Below, in pieces: positions 41,019 to 50,433 of a DNA stretch of 64,000 nucleotides. The number at the start of each line of letters is the position of its first letter. Within the stretch, counting starts at the first letter, position 1. The position numbers and the translations under genes were made by a program. This DNA is from Tritrichomonas musculus (taxonomy: Eukaryota > Parabasalia > Tritrichomonadida > Tritrichomonadidae), in assembly GCA_039105265.1 (NCBI GenBank), contig JAPFFF010000001.1, positions 310,001-374,000 of the forward strand. Reading direction: 5' to 3'. Under the pieces are notes generated by a model that saw only the letters and a program-made list of their open reading frames with translations, was not told where the DNA came from and searched no databases.

Positions 41019-43487
41019 TTAGGCCTTAAACACAGCTAATGTGGATCCGTTGATGATACCAGTTATGATACCCACTGTCATACGATTTATTTTTGAGGTT
41101 ATCGCGGTCTCACCAGTGAGTATCTTCAGTTTATTATCAGCGTTATCAATGAATACCTCATCCCCAATGGAATAGCATGAGGAGTCCTCAACCTTAACCA
41201 TGTAATCCCCATGAGTGGCGAATGTGATACAACCATTGGCTTCATCGATTCTCACGCATATACCAACATACTCCTTCCTGGTACCAGTGGTCTTCACACT
41301 ACATATGCAATCAGTGGTGTCAGCTTCAGTGCTAGGGATCCATTTCGAATCCTCACGATGATACACCTTACCGGTCATATATACTGGAGCTCCAATGACG
41401 AAATCGGTGATGGTGTTAACCGATGACTCGATTGGGGAGTAGTGGGTGATGGTTGTACTGGCAATTGCGTGAAGTTTATCAACATATGACTTCAATGCAA
41501 AGTTATCAGTCACATATTTCACCGAAGTAATCATATCATTGTTCACAGGTCGGCGGCGGATTAATGTGATAGATGCATCATATATATTGGTCAGTGTATC
41601 GTCCGTGGCTCTCAATGAGATAATATGGGTATTATAATTAATATTTATTAATTCACCCCCAATGGGGCTGAGAGCTATCGCATCACTGGTTGATTTGTAA
41701 ATCATATTCAAACTCTTAAATAAACTGTATCCGTATTCAGCTTCTTCATATGATGCATCATCGGCATTTCGTTTGAATTTGACGATAATAGTTTCGGTAG
41801 TGAATACTTTCCTTACATCATCATCAGGAACTACACAACCACGATCATTCTGTGTACATTGAATTGTGATTTGTTGGGAACCTTCATTAGTAATACTCTC
41901 AGTTTTTACAAATGGTGATTCGATTTGAGCTTTAATGACATTCATTAAACATTGAGTATTGCCACTTGAATTATACACCATAAATTCACCACGATCATAC
42001 CATACAATATATGATCCATTATCTAACACCATTCTATATCCTCTCTTATATTTTTCATAAGGCTTGAATATCAAATCAAAATGTTGTATATTGTTAATGT
42101 AATCCGTGTTAGAACCCCAATTAACATCAAATATCACATGTATATCGGTTTCTGGTAAGTATGGTTGTACAAATATATAATCACGAACTGGATCCGGATA
42201 TTCAATACTCAATTCAGTGCCATATAGTGCGGTACTCAGTGCAGATTCATTAACCAAATCTGTGGGGATCTCAGGGATATCCGTTTTGAGAGCGTACTCA
42301 CTTAAGTTCGCAAGCTTCGCATACTTCCCATCAGCCACATCCTTGGTCTCATACTTATCTAATTCATATGCGAGCTCATCTTCATCGACGAACTTCTCAT
42401 CAGCCTGGGCACTAGTATAATATGGTGTCAAGTCAACTGGTTCTGGGATATCTGTTTTGAGAGCATAAGTGTTCGACACATATCTCGCCGAATAAGCGTT
42501 TTTGTCTGTTGGTTCGACAGTTTTGGTTATTGAGCATGACAGTATTTCCGGTGTATCACCAGTTCCTGGATTGATTAATTCATGGCTGTGATACAGTATC
42601 CATAGACCAGAACTACTTCCGTCGATATGCAGTATCTGAGAGGGTAGATTATCATCATCGTCATTGTACGAATAGTCTGCGTGAACATAATGGGCCGTAT
42701 AGTAACTGTCTGATGAGACAATATCCAACCCATATTGCTCAATCAGTTCATGATATGTGTCGTAGTCCAAATCAGGAATTGTATTATTGACGATTGTGAA
42801 TTGAATAGTTGTTTGACCCTCAATAATCTCTGGGATATCGCCTTTCACTTGATCAATAGCATGGGTCATATCTGTTGTCAAAGCATATGGTTCCAAAGCT
42901 GTTGTCAATGCAGATTCATTAACCAAATCTGTGGGTATCTCCGGGATATCTTCAGCGAGTGCATACTCACTTAAGTTCGCAAGCTTCGCGTACTCGGTCA
43001 TATCTGGTAAGTCCTGAGTCTTCGCATACTCGGACATATCTGGCAAGTCCTGGGTCTTCGCATATGGTTCCAAAGCAGTACTCAATGAATCACTCGTAAT
43101 GATGTTCTCAGGGACCTCAGGTATTTCAGTAGATAGTGCACAGTTTTTGGCAATGTAATCACGCAATTCCCCAATGGCACCATCCACATCTTCACTAGAT
43201 GCATACTTCAGCATCTCCGTATTGAAATCCTCGGTTTTCACATAGTCGAATAGCTGGGTTTGCAAAGCATATGACTCAAGGTCCTTGGCTAATGCATATT
43301 TTTCGAGATGCTCACCAACTGTACTCGTAATGAGTTCCTTGATTTGCTCCTGGTTGGGACCAGTTATATTTGAGCCATTGGACCCATTGGCATGGCACAT
43401 ACATGCATACTTTTTGATGTATTCTATTAGTAACTCGTCGATAGTGGCTGCTTTTATAGAAAATCCACTCTGTTCTATACTAAACAT
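41019..43487 (-). CDS. Phage-tail-fibre-like protein, 822 residues, element A
   Basis: The N-terminal 400 residues are built of fibre-type repeats such as EYAKTQDLPDMTEYAKLANL, ALTTALEPYALTTDM and YTSAQADEKF, very like the YxKxExDxKYAxKSE units of bacteriophage fibres. Beta-rich domains with repeated xVKYVTDNFALKSYV-type ends follow. The last 130 residues form a compact beta domain (GAPVYMTGKVYHRED ... ITGIINGSTLAVFKA). It is not an obvious orthologue of the B/C fibres but uses the same repeat logic. A vertex or receptor-binding fibre is inferred. It is divergent from the 827-residue gene with an 18-bp gap, and convergent with PolB. Confidence 0.65.
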   Translation of the reverse strand: MFSIEQSGFSIKAATIDELLIEYIKKYACMCHANGSNGSNITGPNQEQIKELITSTVGEHLEKYALAKDLESYALQTQLFDYVKTEDFNTEMLKYASSEDVDGAIGELRDYIAKNCALSTEIPEVPENIITSDSLSTALEPYAKTQDLPDMSEYAKTQDLPDMTEYAKLANLSEYALAEDIPEIPTDLVNESALTTALEPYALTTDMTHAIDQVKGDIPEIIEGQTTIQFTIVNNTIPDLDYDTYHELIEQYGLDIVSSDSYYTAHYVHADYSYNDDDDNLPSQILHIDGSSSGLWILYHSHELINPGTGDTPEILSCSITKTVEPTDKNAYSARYVSNTYALKTDIPEPVDLTPYYTSAQADEKFVDEDELAYELDKYETKDVADGKYAKLANLSEYALKTDIPEIPTDLVNESALSTALYGTELSIEYPDPVRDYIFVQPYLPETDIHVIFDVNWGSNTDYINNIQHFDLIFKPYEKYKRGYRMVLDNGSYIVWYDRGEFMVYNSSGNTQCLMNVIKAQIESPFVKTESITNEGSQQITIQCTQNDRGCVVPDDDVRKVFTTETIIVKFKRNADDASYEEAEYGYSLFKSLNMIYKSTSDAIALSPIGGELININYNTHIISLRATDDTLTNIYDASITLIRRRPVNNDMITSVKYVTDNFALKSYVDKLHAIASTTITHYSPIESSVNTITDFVIGAPVYMTGKVYHREDSKWIPSTEADTTDCICSVKTTGTRKEYVGICVRIDEANGCITFATHGDYMVKVEDSSCYSIGDEVFIDNADNKLKILTGETAITSKINRMTVGIITGIINGSTLAVFKA

Positions 43488-43505
43488 TTACTATAAAATA
43501 AAGGT

Positions 43506-45989
43506 ATGATTACCGTAATTAATAGTGGAGTCAAGGACCCCACATACCGGGAGATTCTTGTGTGTATGGTACAAAAATGCAAAATACCAAATGCAATCGT
43601 CTATAATATAATGGCCGCCATCAATAGGCCAGATTTGTACACGGATGAGGTATCGCATAAGCTTGAAGATATGAAAAATGCATGGGAAAGCACCAACATA
43701 AATGACCCAGATCAGTTTGCGAAATTGTATGGTAATTTACTTGTATATACAGCATTCTTCGAAGATCTGGAGCGACATTTGAAACCCCCAGGAGATCCAA
43801 GCGAAGTCCCTATCGAAGTCCCTATCGAGGAACTCCAACAGGATATCCCCGAATTTGAGGAACCTATTGAGCTAGAATTTGAGGAGGAGGAGGAAGAAGG
43901 TGATATGAGTCCATTCCAAATACTCACACCCAATCGAATAGCTCGAATTAGTGTTGATATGGATGTACTTAAGGCCCAAGATATACTCCCCGAACAAATC
44001 CTTAATGTATTACCCAAATACTATCGCATTGCTGATGACCCCGATAAATATGCGCCCCGCAAACTAACCCAAATTGAGATTCGAGAGGTACGAGATATGG
44101 TTGATAATATCATACGTAACTTGGATTCAATCGAGAAAAAGCAAGCCGATATCATAAGGTCTCCAAAAACCAAGAAAGAGGTATCTAGTATACAGAAATG
44201 CATTACAACTGTTAAAACCTATGAAGATATCGAAGCTGAAATCAATAAGGAATTCTTACAATCCCTGACCAATTTACCAGGTGAGAGTAATATGGATAGA
44301 CTTATGACTACATTCAACAAAACATTCAAACATGATTTGCAAGCACTTCGCAATTTCGGTGTTTTGGGTGAGGACTCATATGATGGACTTACGGAATGCT
44401 ATAATAGGGCTATCCATCCACAGTCTAGTGATGACCTTAAAACAAAAGATTTGGTAGCCTCATTACATGAATATATTTCTAGAGGCCAATATGAAGATAC
44501 CCGTGATATATTAGATAAGCTCAATCTAGTAAATAAGCTTAATAGCAAATCGCATAAACAGATTTTTCCAACATTTAAAGTAATGGCATCTAGAAAACGT
44601 CCTACAGGTATTACATCTGAAGCTTATGACAATTTAAATACCACATTTCGTGAGCCAGAAGAAATCGAAGATGAGGGGTCTTGGAGTGAGGATGGAACAT
44701 CATTCTTGCCAGAAGATGATGGATTAGGGGATATTACTGACCCATATGATACAAAAGCTATTGAAATATATAGAAAAGCTAAAGGTCTTTCTGGTGTCGG
44801 TAGAATTGGAGTACCTAATAGAAAATTCGAAAATATAGTAGAAAATCTCGAAGGATTTAAGGTACCAAGCTTATCCAAATCTCGTGTATCATCAAAATAT
44901 AAGCAAGATTTTATTGACATGATTATCAATGGGAATTGCCGAATTAAATATATTCCTGCTGCGGCAAAACGAGATACAGCAATAGAATATTGTTTAAAGC
45001 ATACTGATGAAAATGGTATTCCTAAATATAGAGTACTACAAACAAACACAACCGATTTATTCGGTAATAAGATCACTGACCTCAATGGTGACAAGGTTGA
45101 TGATATCGTACTTGTTAATAAGAAAGGTGTTCCAGTAATTGTTAATGGATATCAACTTGTTCAAGCATCTCCATATAAGAAGGTATGGGCTGCACAGTTC
45201 AACTCAAGGGAATTACGTGAAGCAAACCCATTCAATATATGGTTAGCGGAACAGTTCCAGAAATCAGTTGACAAGGTTGATTGGGAAAAGGGAATATATC
45301 AAGTAGCACCAACTGAACAAATGAGTAAAGCCATGCTAGGTTATGGTGCTCTAGGTTTACCAAAGGCTAGGGTTAGCAAGAGGTTGTCCCCACGTTCATA
45401 TTGGACATCAGCATTCAAGCATATCTGGGATATATTCTGGATAAGATTCAAAGCTGTAAAAATATTGCAGAAAGCAACCAATTTCTTAGCTGTATCAAAT
45501 TTTGTGTATTCTACATTATTTGATATACCAGCTCTAAGAGCTATAATGAAGCAAGAACACAAAACCTTCAAATATGATGCATGGAGCTTATATAAATCAA
45601 CCTATAAATCAAAATATAACGATGTAGTTAAGGAATCCTTAACTGAATATGTCACCAAAATCATACCTGCAAATGTGAATAAAAATAGTGCTGAATGGGA
45701 TGAACCATTTAAGGCTCTCATAGCTGAAGTTGAGTATGCAGTTTTCAATATTGGATTGCACACCGAGCCTAGTAATACAGCTAAGCTACAAAAATATATG
45801 AATGGTATTGCATTCGGTGGTAAAGAACGAGCTAAGGCATATCGTGATGCATTCATGCAACATATTAATGAATATCTTGAAAAGGAACTCTATAATGGTA
45901 TGGGATATATGGAATTCAAGGCGGCAAATAATAAAGCAAAGGATGAGCGTAAAGCTAAGGCTGGTGCTTTTATGTTAAAATCTGAGTAA
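43506..45989 (+). CDS. Large hypothetical protein, 827 residues, element A
   Basis: The N-terminal 115 residues are helical. A Pro/Glu-rich acidic linker follows (PIEVPIEELQQDIPEFEEP, then EEEEEEG), then a long helical region with coiled-coil potential to about residue 400, and a more globular C-terminal half. That half contains DTAIEYCLKHTDENGIPKYR and an aromatic-rich segment (FKHIWDIFWIRFKAVKIL) that could be membrane-active. No enzyme motif is recognised. Its size and its place beside the fibre gene suggest a structural or virion-associated protein. The stop is 27 bp from the convergent 46017 gene. Confidence 0.5.
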   Translation: MITVINSGVKDPTYREILVCMVQKCKIPNAIVYNIMAAINRPDLYTDEVSHKLEDMKNAWESTNINDPDQFAKLYGNLLVYTAFFEDLERHLKPPGDPSEVPIEVPIEELQQDIPEFEEPIELEFEEEEEEGDMSPFQILTPNRIARISVDMDVLKAQDILPEQILNVLPKYYRIADDPDKYAPRKLTQIEIREVRDMVDNIIRNLDSIEKKQADIIRSPKTKKEVSSIQKCITTVKTYEDIEAEINKEFLQSLTNLPGESNMDRLMTTFNKTFKHDLQALRNFGVLGEDSYDGLTECYNRAIHPQSSDDLKTKDLVASLHEYISRGQYEDTRDILDKLNLVNKLNSKSHKQIFPTFKVMASRKRPTGITSEAYDNLNTTFREPEEIEDEGSWSEDGTSFLPEDDGLGDITDPYDTKAIEIYRKAKGLSGVGRIGVPNRKFENIVENLEGFKVPSLSKSRVSSKYKQDFIDMIINGNCRIKYIPAAAKRDTAIEYCLKHTDENGIPKYRVLQTNTTDLFGNKITDLNGDKVDDIVLVNKKGVPVIVNGYQLVQASPYKKVWAAQFNSRELREANPFNIWLAEQFQKSVDKVDWEKGIYQVAPTEQMSKAMLGYGALGLPKARVSKRLSPRSYWTSAFKHIWDIFWIRFKAVKILQKATNFLAVSNFVYSTLFDIPALRAIMKQEHKTFKYDAWSLYKSTYKSKYNDVVKESLTEYVTKIIPANVNKNSAEWDEPFKALIAEVEYAVFNIGLHTEPSNTAKLQKYMNGIAFGGKERAKAYRDAFMQHINEYLEKELYNGMGYMEFKAANNKAKDERKAKAGAFMLKSE

Positions 45990-46016
45990 AAATAAATTGT
46001 GATATAATATAAGGTT

Positions 46017-47324
46017 TTATTCAGGAATATCAGCCATTTCAATATCAAACTCACCATCATTAAATGCAGATTCTATTTTTGGATGAGAATTTGCACTGAG
46101 TGGCTTCTTCGCGGATGGTCGAGCTGCCACCCTAGCCTTCCGTTTAATACGATATTTGCGATTTTGTTTAGACCTCAAACCTGGTTTTTTCGCAGGTGTT
46201 GTGCTTGTGGATTTTAATGATGGTCCAAATGATACATGTGAAGCATTGAGGTTTTTACGTGAAACCGGAGACTCGGTTATGGATAATGGTTCTAATTCGG
46301 TATCCTCAAAATCATAATACGTTTGCTCACCAGCTCTATTACGTGGAATATCTTCATGATATGTTTTGCTCATACGATTATCATTAGCAATATCTGGATT
46401 CAGTTCAAATGGGGGAATATTGATACCACTATTTGCGAGTCTATCACGAAGATTTTTGATGATACGCTGCTGATAATCCCCTGGTATACGATACTCAGTT
46501 ATGCTACCATTCGGCTTACCGAGTTTCAATGACACAGTATTAGATCTGGCATCAGTTGAAGTAAGCACACCATCAGCATCAATTTTTGGTTGATTGGATA
46601 TAGTATTATATCGATCTTCAGCTGAATCAGGCAATGCTTCTGTATCGAGACTCTTCACGGCACTGCCATTGGAAATAGCTCTTGGTGCAAATGATGTTGG
46701 TGAATTCATTGTGAGTGATAATGGACGTGTGCCATATTTGTAATTTTGCTTATCAGTTAATCGCGATTGTGTGGGACTGTGATATGTTTTAACGTTTTGA
46801 ATGATTTGAATCTTAGGTAAGAATGATATATTTTCAAGTGCTGGAATACCAAAATGATAATCACTATTTGTACCTGGGCGAATTGGTGTTTTTTCCTTAA
46901 TCTTTTCCAGAAATACTGCATGTGGCAATGCTATAAACGCTTCACCATTTTCACAATCACAGATTCCAGTAATATTGGCACTTCGGGTATATAAATCTAA
47001 ATTTTTATCATCATTATCTCTTGGGTCAGGAGGTAATTTTGGAACATCATTTTTTGGTAATGTTGTTAAATACGCGATATCCTCACCAAATGAGTTGTCC
47101 ACAGCCCATATATATGATGGTTCATCTGAGCGTCTCGTATAGAACCTATATTTCATTATCTTCTCAAATGGTGAACCACAACCTATATAATTCACATATT
47201 TTGGTGGTGAAATAAACTTTGGTATCATATATACGGTATGACCATTTGGACTAACTATAATAGAGTGAATAAACAGATCATCAATAACTTTTTGTTCACC
47301 AGGTTTCATTTGAATTTGATACAT
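46017..47324 (-). CDS. Hypothetical protein with basic C-terminus, 435 residues, element A
   Basis: The N-terminal ~130 residues are beta-rich and compact (HSIIVSPNGHTVYMIPKFI). The middle is Ser/Thr/Asn-rich and probably disordered. The C-terminus has a strongly basic tract (KKPGLRSKQNRKYRIKRK, then ARVAARPSAKK), similar in character to DNA-condensing core proteins or a nuclear localisation signal, and ends in an acidic tail. A role in packaging or genome condensation is possible but unproven. The start is preceded by TTTATTTTTGGGTAA. Confidence 0.5.
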   Translation of the reverse strand: MYQIQMKPGEQKVIDDLFIHSIIVSPNGHTVYMIPKFISPPKYVNYIGCGSPFEKIMKYRFYTRRSDEPSYIWAVDNSFGEDIAYLTTLPKNDVPKLPPDPRDNDDKNLDLYTRSANITGICDCENGEAFIALPHAVFLEKIKEKTPIRPGTNSDYHFGIPALENISFLPKIQIIQNVKTYHSPTQSRLTDKQNYKYGTRPLSLTMNSPTSFAPRAISNGSAVKSLDTEALPDSAEDRYNTISNQPKIDADGVLTSTDARSNTVSLKLGKPNGSITEYRIPGDYQQRIIKNLRDRLANSGINIPPFELNPDIANDNRMSKTYHEDIPRNRAGEQTYYDFEDTELEPLSITESPVSRKNLNASHVSFGPSLKSTSTTPAKKPGLRSKQNRKYRIKRKARVAARPSAKKPLSANSHPKIESAFNDGEFDIEMADIPE

Positions 47325-47348
47325 TTACCCAAAAATAAACTGCCGTGG

Positions 47349-47681
47349 TCAATAGATTAGCAAGCACGATAGCACAAATGCATCGGGTTTTATCTCATTA
47401 CCATACAGGTCTGTGAACCATATTTTGAAATCCCGCTTGGTCCTATTGAGCATCTCATATTTGCGATACTTGGTTTGCCGTCTGTTGGCTAGCATTATGA
47501 AGTGGTCACAGTATGGGTCGAATTCTACAATATCCGAGTGTACCATCAAATCACCGATGATGGTCTTATTCAGGATAGCACCTACATACTGCACTACGAT
47601 GTACTTCTTATTGCGACTATATATGAAGTCCTCAGGTAGCTTAAACTCGGTGGTCTGTGTATGGAAATAGCGCTTTGGCAT
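47349..47681 (-). CDS. Hypothetical beta-rich protein, 110 residues, element A
   Basis: The sequence has alternating hydrophobic strands (KYIVVQYVGAILNKTIIGDL, HFIMLANRRQTKYRKYEM) and a hydrophobic C-terminus (FVLSCLLIY). It lies 3 bp after the integrase stop on the same strand, so the two are probably co-transcribed. A small jelly-roll-like or capsid-associated protein is possible. No family is recognised. Confidence 0.45.
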   Translation of the reverse strand: MPKRYFHTQTTEFKLPEDFIYSRNKKYIVVQYVGAILNKTIIGDLMVHSDIVEFDPYCDHFIMLANRRQTKYRKYEMLNRTKRDFKIWFTDLYGNEIKPDAFVLSCLLIY

Positions 47682-47684
47682 TTA

Positions 47685-49073
47685 TTAGATAGCAAAGTAC
47701 TGCTTATAGTCTTTACCTAGTGATTCATAATTGGGTGCCACGAATCGGGTGTACATGATGAGGACAGTTATAGTAGCTCGCTCATCATCAGTCTTAGGAC
47801 TTCGACCAGTTTTATTTTTAGCGCCTTTAGCGACATCCCTGGTGTATGGAACATAGAACGCAGTTCCTGCTTGTTTATCAGCATTCAACTGGAATCTACG
47901 ATATGGGTTCAGCAATTTGCATTCGACGTTCCCATTATGGTATCTTATGAATTCAGCAATCTCATTGAACACACGCCTCTGCTTCTCATGCTTCTTCTCA
48001 GTTTTGGATGTATCGTAATGGATCAATATGATATTACCCTTGCGATAGCTCAGCAAACCACCCATTTGCATATTATTTTTGACTCGACGTAGCCTCCTTT
48101 GGCAATCCCTGATGTATCTCCATTCCAAATCTGGGTTGTGCTGCATTTGATTGGGTGTATAGTATATCCACTTAGGCTCTTTCGCTAGATACTGGTCATA
48201 TTGGATTCCATCATCTCGATAATTGGGATTGGGCATTCGTAGAGAACAATATGGTGTGTTGTTATAGTAGTGAACCATCTGTTGCATCAGGAATGGGTCT
48301 CCAATTCTACGATTATCTAAACCGAATGCATTGCGGAGTGTCCTAATGGTTGCATCAACGATTTTGTGAGCGTTGTTATGTTTGGACTTATCAATAACCA
48401 GCGCATCACCGTGGATCAACACATTTTTGGTACCTGCATATTTATTTTTGTCTGGACTTCTGTAGGGAATTATATCAAGCACTTTTAGTAGATTATTTTC
48501 ACCATCACATTTGATGGTATTAAATTTGAAGTCATCATATTTATCGAGAATGATTTTGGCGTATGCATCCTTAATGGTATCAGCTAGTTTGTTCTTAAGT
48601 GGTTCCACAATTAGATATCGCGTATTGACATTCACCATGATGAGGTAAATGGTTTCATGGGGTACCAATTTATCACCATTCTTCGTAGCGTACTTCACAA
48701 ACATCAAATCGACCTCCCAGCAGCCAGGTTCTAATGAGAAATCCGGTTTTGAATAATAATTGCATGATTTCAATTTGAAGTCCTTCACGAATGGCTCATG
48801 ATGAGTTTCTGGGTTGATGATGAACTGCGATGGGTCCAATTTCGATATCTTGGATTTGAATGGGTACTTGAGCAATTGATCGTACTCATTATCGAATATC
48901 GTGAATGATTTCTTGTTGGTATTAGCCATTTCCTGTGGCGGAGGGGGAGCTGGGTACGAAGTACCTTCTGGAGCAGGAACTGCGTTCTCAGGGGGCTTAG
49001 GTGGTTCAGGGGGCTTAGGTGTAGCAGGAACTGCGTTCTCACCCCACAAGAATGATGTTACTTTGTGAAACAT
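47685..49073 (-). CDS. Retrovirus-like (rve) integrase, element A
   Basis: This is a 462-residue protein with a proline-rich N-terminus (PKPPEPPKPPENAVPAPEG). The core has a strand with the first catalytic aspartate (CWEVDLMFVKYATKNGDK), the typical YLIMVNVNTRYLIVEPL strand pair, the second aspartate (IKCDGENNLLKV), and a helix HNNAHKI...IRTLRNAF. The C-terminal region is basic and ends in ESLGKDYKQYFAI. The enzyme would join the ends of the element to target DNA with a 6-bp stagger, matching the duplication seen around element A. The start follows TTATTTTTGCACATTAA. Confidence 0.8.
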   Translation of the reverse strand: MFHKVTSFLWGENAVPATPKPPEPPKPPENAVPAPEGTSYPAPPPPQEMANTNKKSFTIFDNEYDQLLKYPFKSKISKLDPSQFIINPETHHEPFVKDFKLKSCNYYSKPDFSLEPGCWEVDLMFVKYATKNGDKLVPHETIYLIMVNVNTRYLIVEPLKNKLADTIKDAYAKIILDKYDDFKFNTIKCDGENNLLKVLDIIPYRSPDKNKYAGTKNVLIHGDALVIDKSKHNNAHKIVDATIRTLRNAFGLDNRRIGDPFLMQQMVHYYNNTPYCSLRMPNPNYRDDGIQYDQYLAKEPKWIYYTPNQMQHNPDLEWRYIRDCQRRLRRVKNNMQMGGLLSYRKGNIILIHYDTSKTEKKHEKQRRVFNEIAEFIRYHNGNVECKLLNPYRRFQLNADKQAGTAFYVPYTRDVAKGAKNKTGRSPKTDDERATITVLIMYTRFVAPNYESLGKDYKQYFAI

Positions 49074-49130
49074 TTAATGTGCAAAAATAATGGTCTCTAT
49101 CGTGACAGCAAAATTGCTGTTACCAGAAAT

Positions 49131-49364
49131 TTAGTGGTTATCGTTTGATAATTCAGCTAACTCATTTTCAAGTTTGGCAACCTTTTCCTTCAAACTATTG
49201 ATGTCCTCAATCAATGATTCACGGACTGCGAGACCATTGCTACCCAGCATGCCACCTTTGATGTTATTGAGGTGACCCTTATACATATAGCACTTCTCCT
49301 TGAGATCATGCTTGATGCGCTTCAACTCTGGAATCTCCTTTTTGTATTCACCCAATTCACTCAT
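49131..49364 (-). CDS. Small coiled-coil protein, 77 residues, element A
   Basis: The protein is mostly helical, with two heptad regions (YKKEIPELKRIKHDLKEK and LKEKVAKLENELAELSN) joined by a Gly-rich turn (GGMLGSNGLAV). Such a helical hairpin could oligomerise or act as a small virion component. It lies upstream of the integrase on the same strand, separated by a palindromic motif at 49104. No family is recognised. Confidence 0.5.
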   Translation of the reverse strand: MSELGEYKKEIPELKRIKHDLKEKCYMYKGHLNNIKGGMLGSNGLAVRESLIEDINSLKEKVAKLENELAELSNDNH

Positions 49365-49398
49365 TTAGATATGAAAAAAAGTGTTTTTTCAAGATTAA

Positions 49399-49653
49399 AT
49401 GTCATACGCGAAAGCGCAGGAATGTAATTCATACGAGGAACGCCGTGTATTAAGAGATTCAAATGGGCTCACGTATTTCAATCACCTGGAACGTCACATG
49501 CGAAATAGGCGAACTATGAGTTGTACCAAACCCACAGTCCCAAAATATGAAGATAAGGGGTGTGTTGTGCATGACCCAATCATTAAGTCAACATCATCAT
49601 CAATACACCACTCGCTCAATCACCAGGTAATCCCAAATAATTCAAAAATTTAA
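49399..49653 (+). CDS. Hypothetical small protein, 84 residues, element A
   Basis: The protein is polar and Cys/His/Ser-rich, with RRVLRDSNGLTYFNHLERHM near the start and a low-complexity Ser/His tail. It is divergent from the coiled-coil gene and just overlaps the end of the next minus-strand gene. Nothing in it is recognised. Support is modest: a good ATG, a position in a gap between genes, and no competing frame. Confidence 0.4.
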   Translation: MSYAKAQECNSYEERRVLRDSNGLTYFNHLERHMRNRRTMSCTKPTVPKYEDKGCVVHDPIIKSTSSSIHHSLNHQVIPNNSKI

Positions 49654-50084
49654 TGTCTTAGTATACCGTTCACCGCATCAGTACACTCATTCACAGTATT
49701 GGTGAGCTGATTTATTTTTGTGGTGATCACGCCAATGGTGTTCTCCAAAGTAGTGATCCGCTTGGTGTATTCATCTAATGATGATTGCAATGCATTGATG
49801 TCAGCGCGAATGCTTGCAAATTGGATCTCCACCAGGTTGTCACTATCGGCTTGCTTGGTGATCTTCTTGAGAAACACATTACTGGAGCCATCCTTGCCAG
49901 TGCGTTTGGTAATCCTGTACTCACACTCCGGGGTTATAATTTTGTAGGTTTTATTGAGGTAATTGGTGGTCTTCTCATTGAACATATCCTTGTACTTCTG
50001 GTAGAACAGGTCGAACTCCTCTACTGAGTTGAACGTGCGTTGCTCCATCTTGTTATCATTAATAACCCTAATATCGCAATTCAT
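49650..50084 (-). CDS. Hypothetical protein with trimeric-type coiled coil, element A
   Basis: I prefer the ATG at 50084 (MNCDIRVINDNKMEQRTFN), giving 144 residues, over an upstream TTG. The N-terminal part is a small beta-rich domain with KTYKIITPECEYRITKR. The C-terminal half is a heptad coiled coil (LQSSLDEYTKRITTLEN ... INQLTNTVNECTDAVNGIL) of the kind that forms trimers in short fibres. It lies directly downstream of the pVI-like minor capsid gene on the same strand. A virion attachment or cement role is possible. Confidence 0.5.
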   Translation of the reverse strand: MNCDIRVINDNKMEQRTFNSVEEFDLFYQKYKDMFNEKTTNYLNKTYKIITPECEYRITKRTGKDGSSNVFLKKITKQADSDNLVEIQFASIRADINALQSSLDEYTKRITTLENTIGVITTKINQLTNTVNECTDAVNGILRH

Positions 50085-50134
50085 TTCAAAACGGACAAAA
50101 ATATATTCATATGTATGTGGATATTCTATGATGA

Positions 50135-50386
50135 TCAAACCTTGTCCAGTATGGATTTGCCTATATCATTAGCTTTGCTTACGTAATTGAGTCCAGTGCT
50201 GATGGTGTCTACAACTGGTCCAACACCTGGTATGAAGTCGGCGATTGGCTTGATCCTATTGATGATCCCCTTTCCAATATCAACTGCCCTTGGGATGTTG
50301 CGGATGACAGTTTGAGCTGCATTCTTGAGCTTACTACCGACGTTCTTGAAAGCGTTCTTAATCTTCTTGAAGATTCCAATACCCAT
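50135..50386 (-). CDS. pVI-like minor capsid protein, element A
   Basis: This is an 83-residue protein. The ATG at 50386 gives MGIGIFKKIKNAFKNVGSKL, an amphipathic basic helix, then NAAQTVIRNIPRAVDIGKG, a hydrophobic Gly/Pro segment (IADFIPGVGPVVDTISTGL) and a helical end. The pattern matches the small amphipathic minor capsid proteins of Polintons and adenovirus pVI, which link capsid and genome and can disrupt membranes. It is divergent from the MCP gene, with 47 bp between the two ATGs, as in other Mavericks where the capsid genes cluster. The family call rests on composition and context. Confidence 0.6.
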   Translation of the reverse strand: MGIGIFKKIKNAFKNVGSKLKNAAQTVIRNIPRAVDIGKGIINRIKPIADFIPGVGPVVDTISTGLNYVSKANDIGKSILDKV

Positions 50387-50433
50387 TTGGTATATAAAAA
50401 AATGTGATTTCAAGCTTTTTTCCAAGATACAAA

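Noticed and set aside
43712-44017. Minus-strand Ser-rich frames opposite acidic or charged coding regions (also near 30014, 35423, 35915)
   Set aside because: They are complements of Glu/Lys/Arg-rich repeats in real genes.
47685-49073. LTR retrotransposon suggested by the rve integrase
   Set aside because: No reverse transcriptase, RNase H or LTRs are present; PolB, capsid and ATPase genes mark a Maverick.
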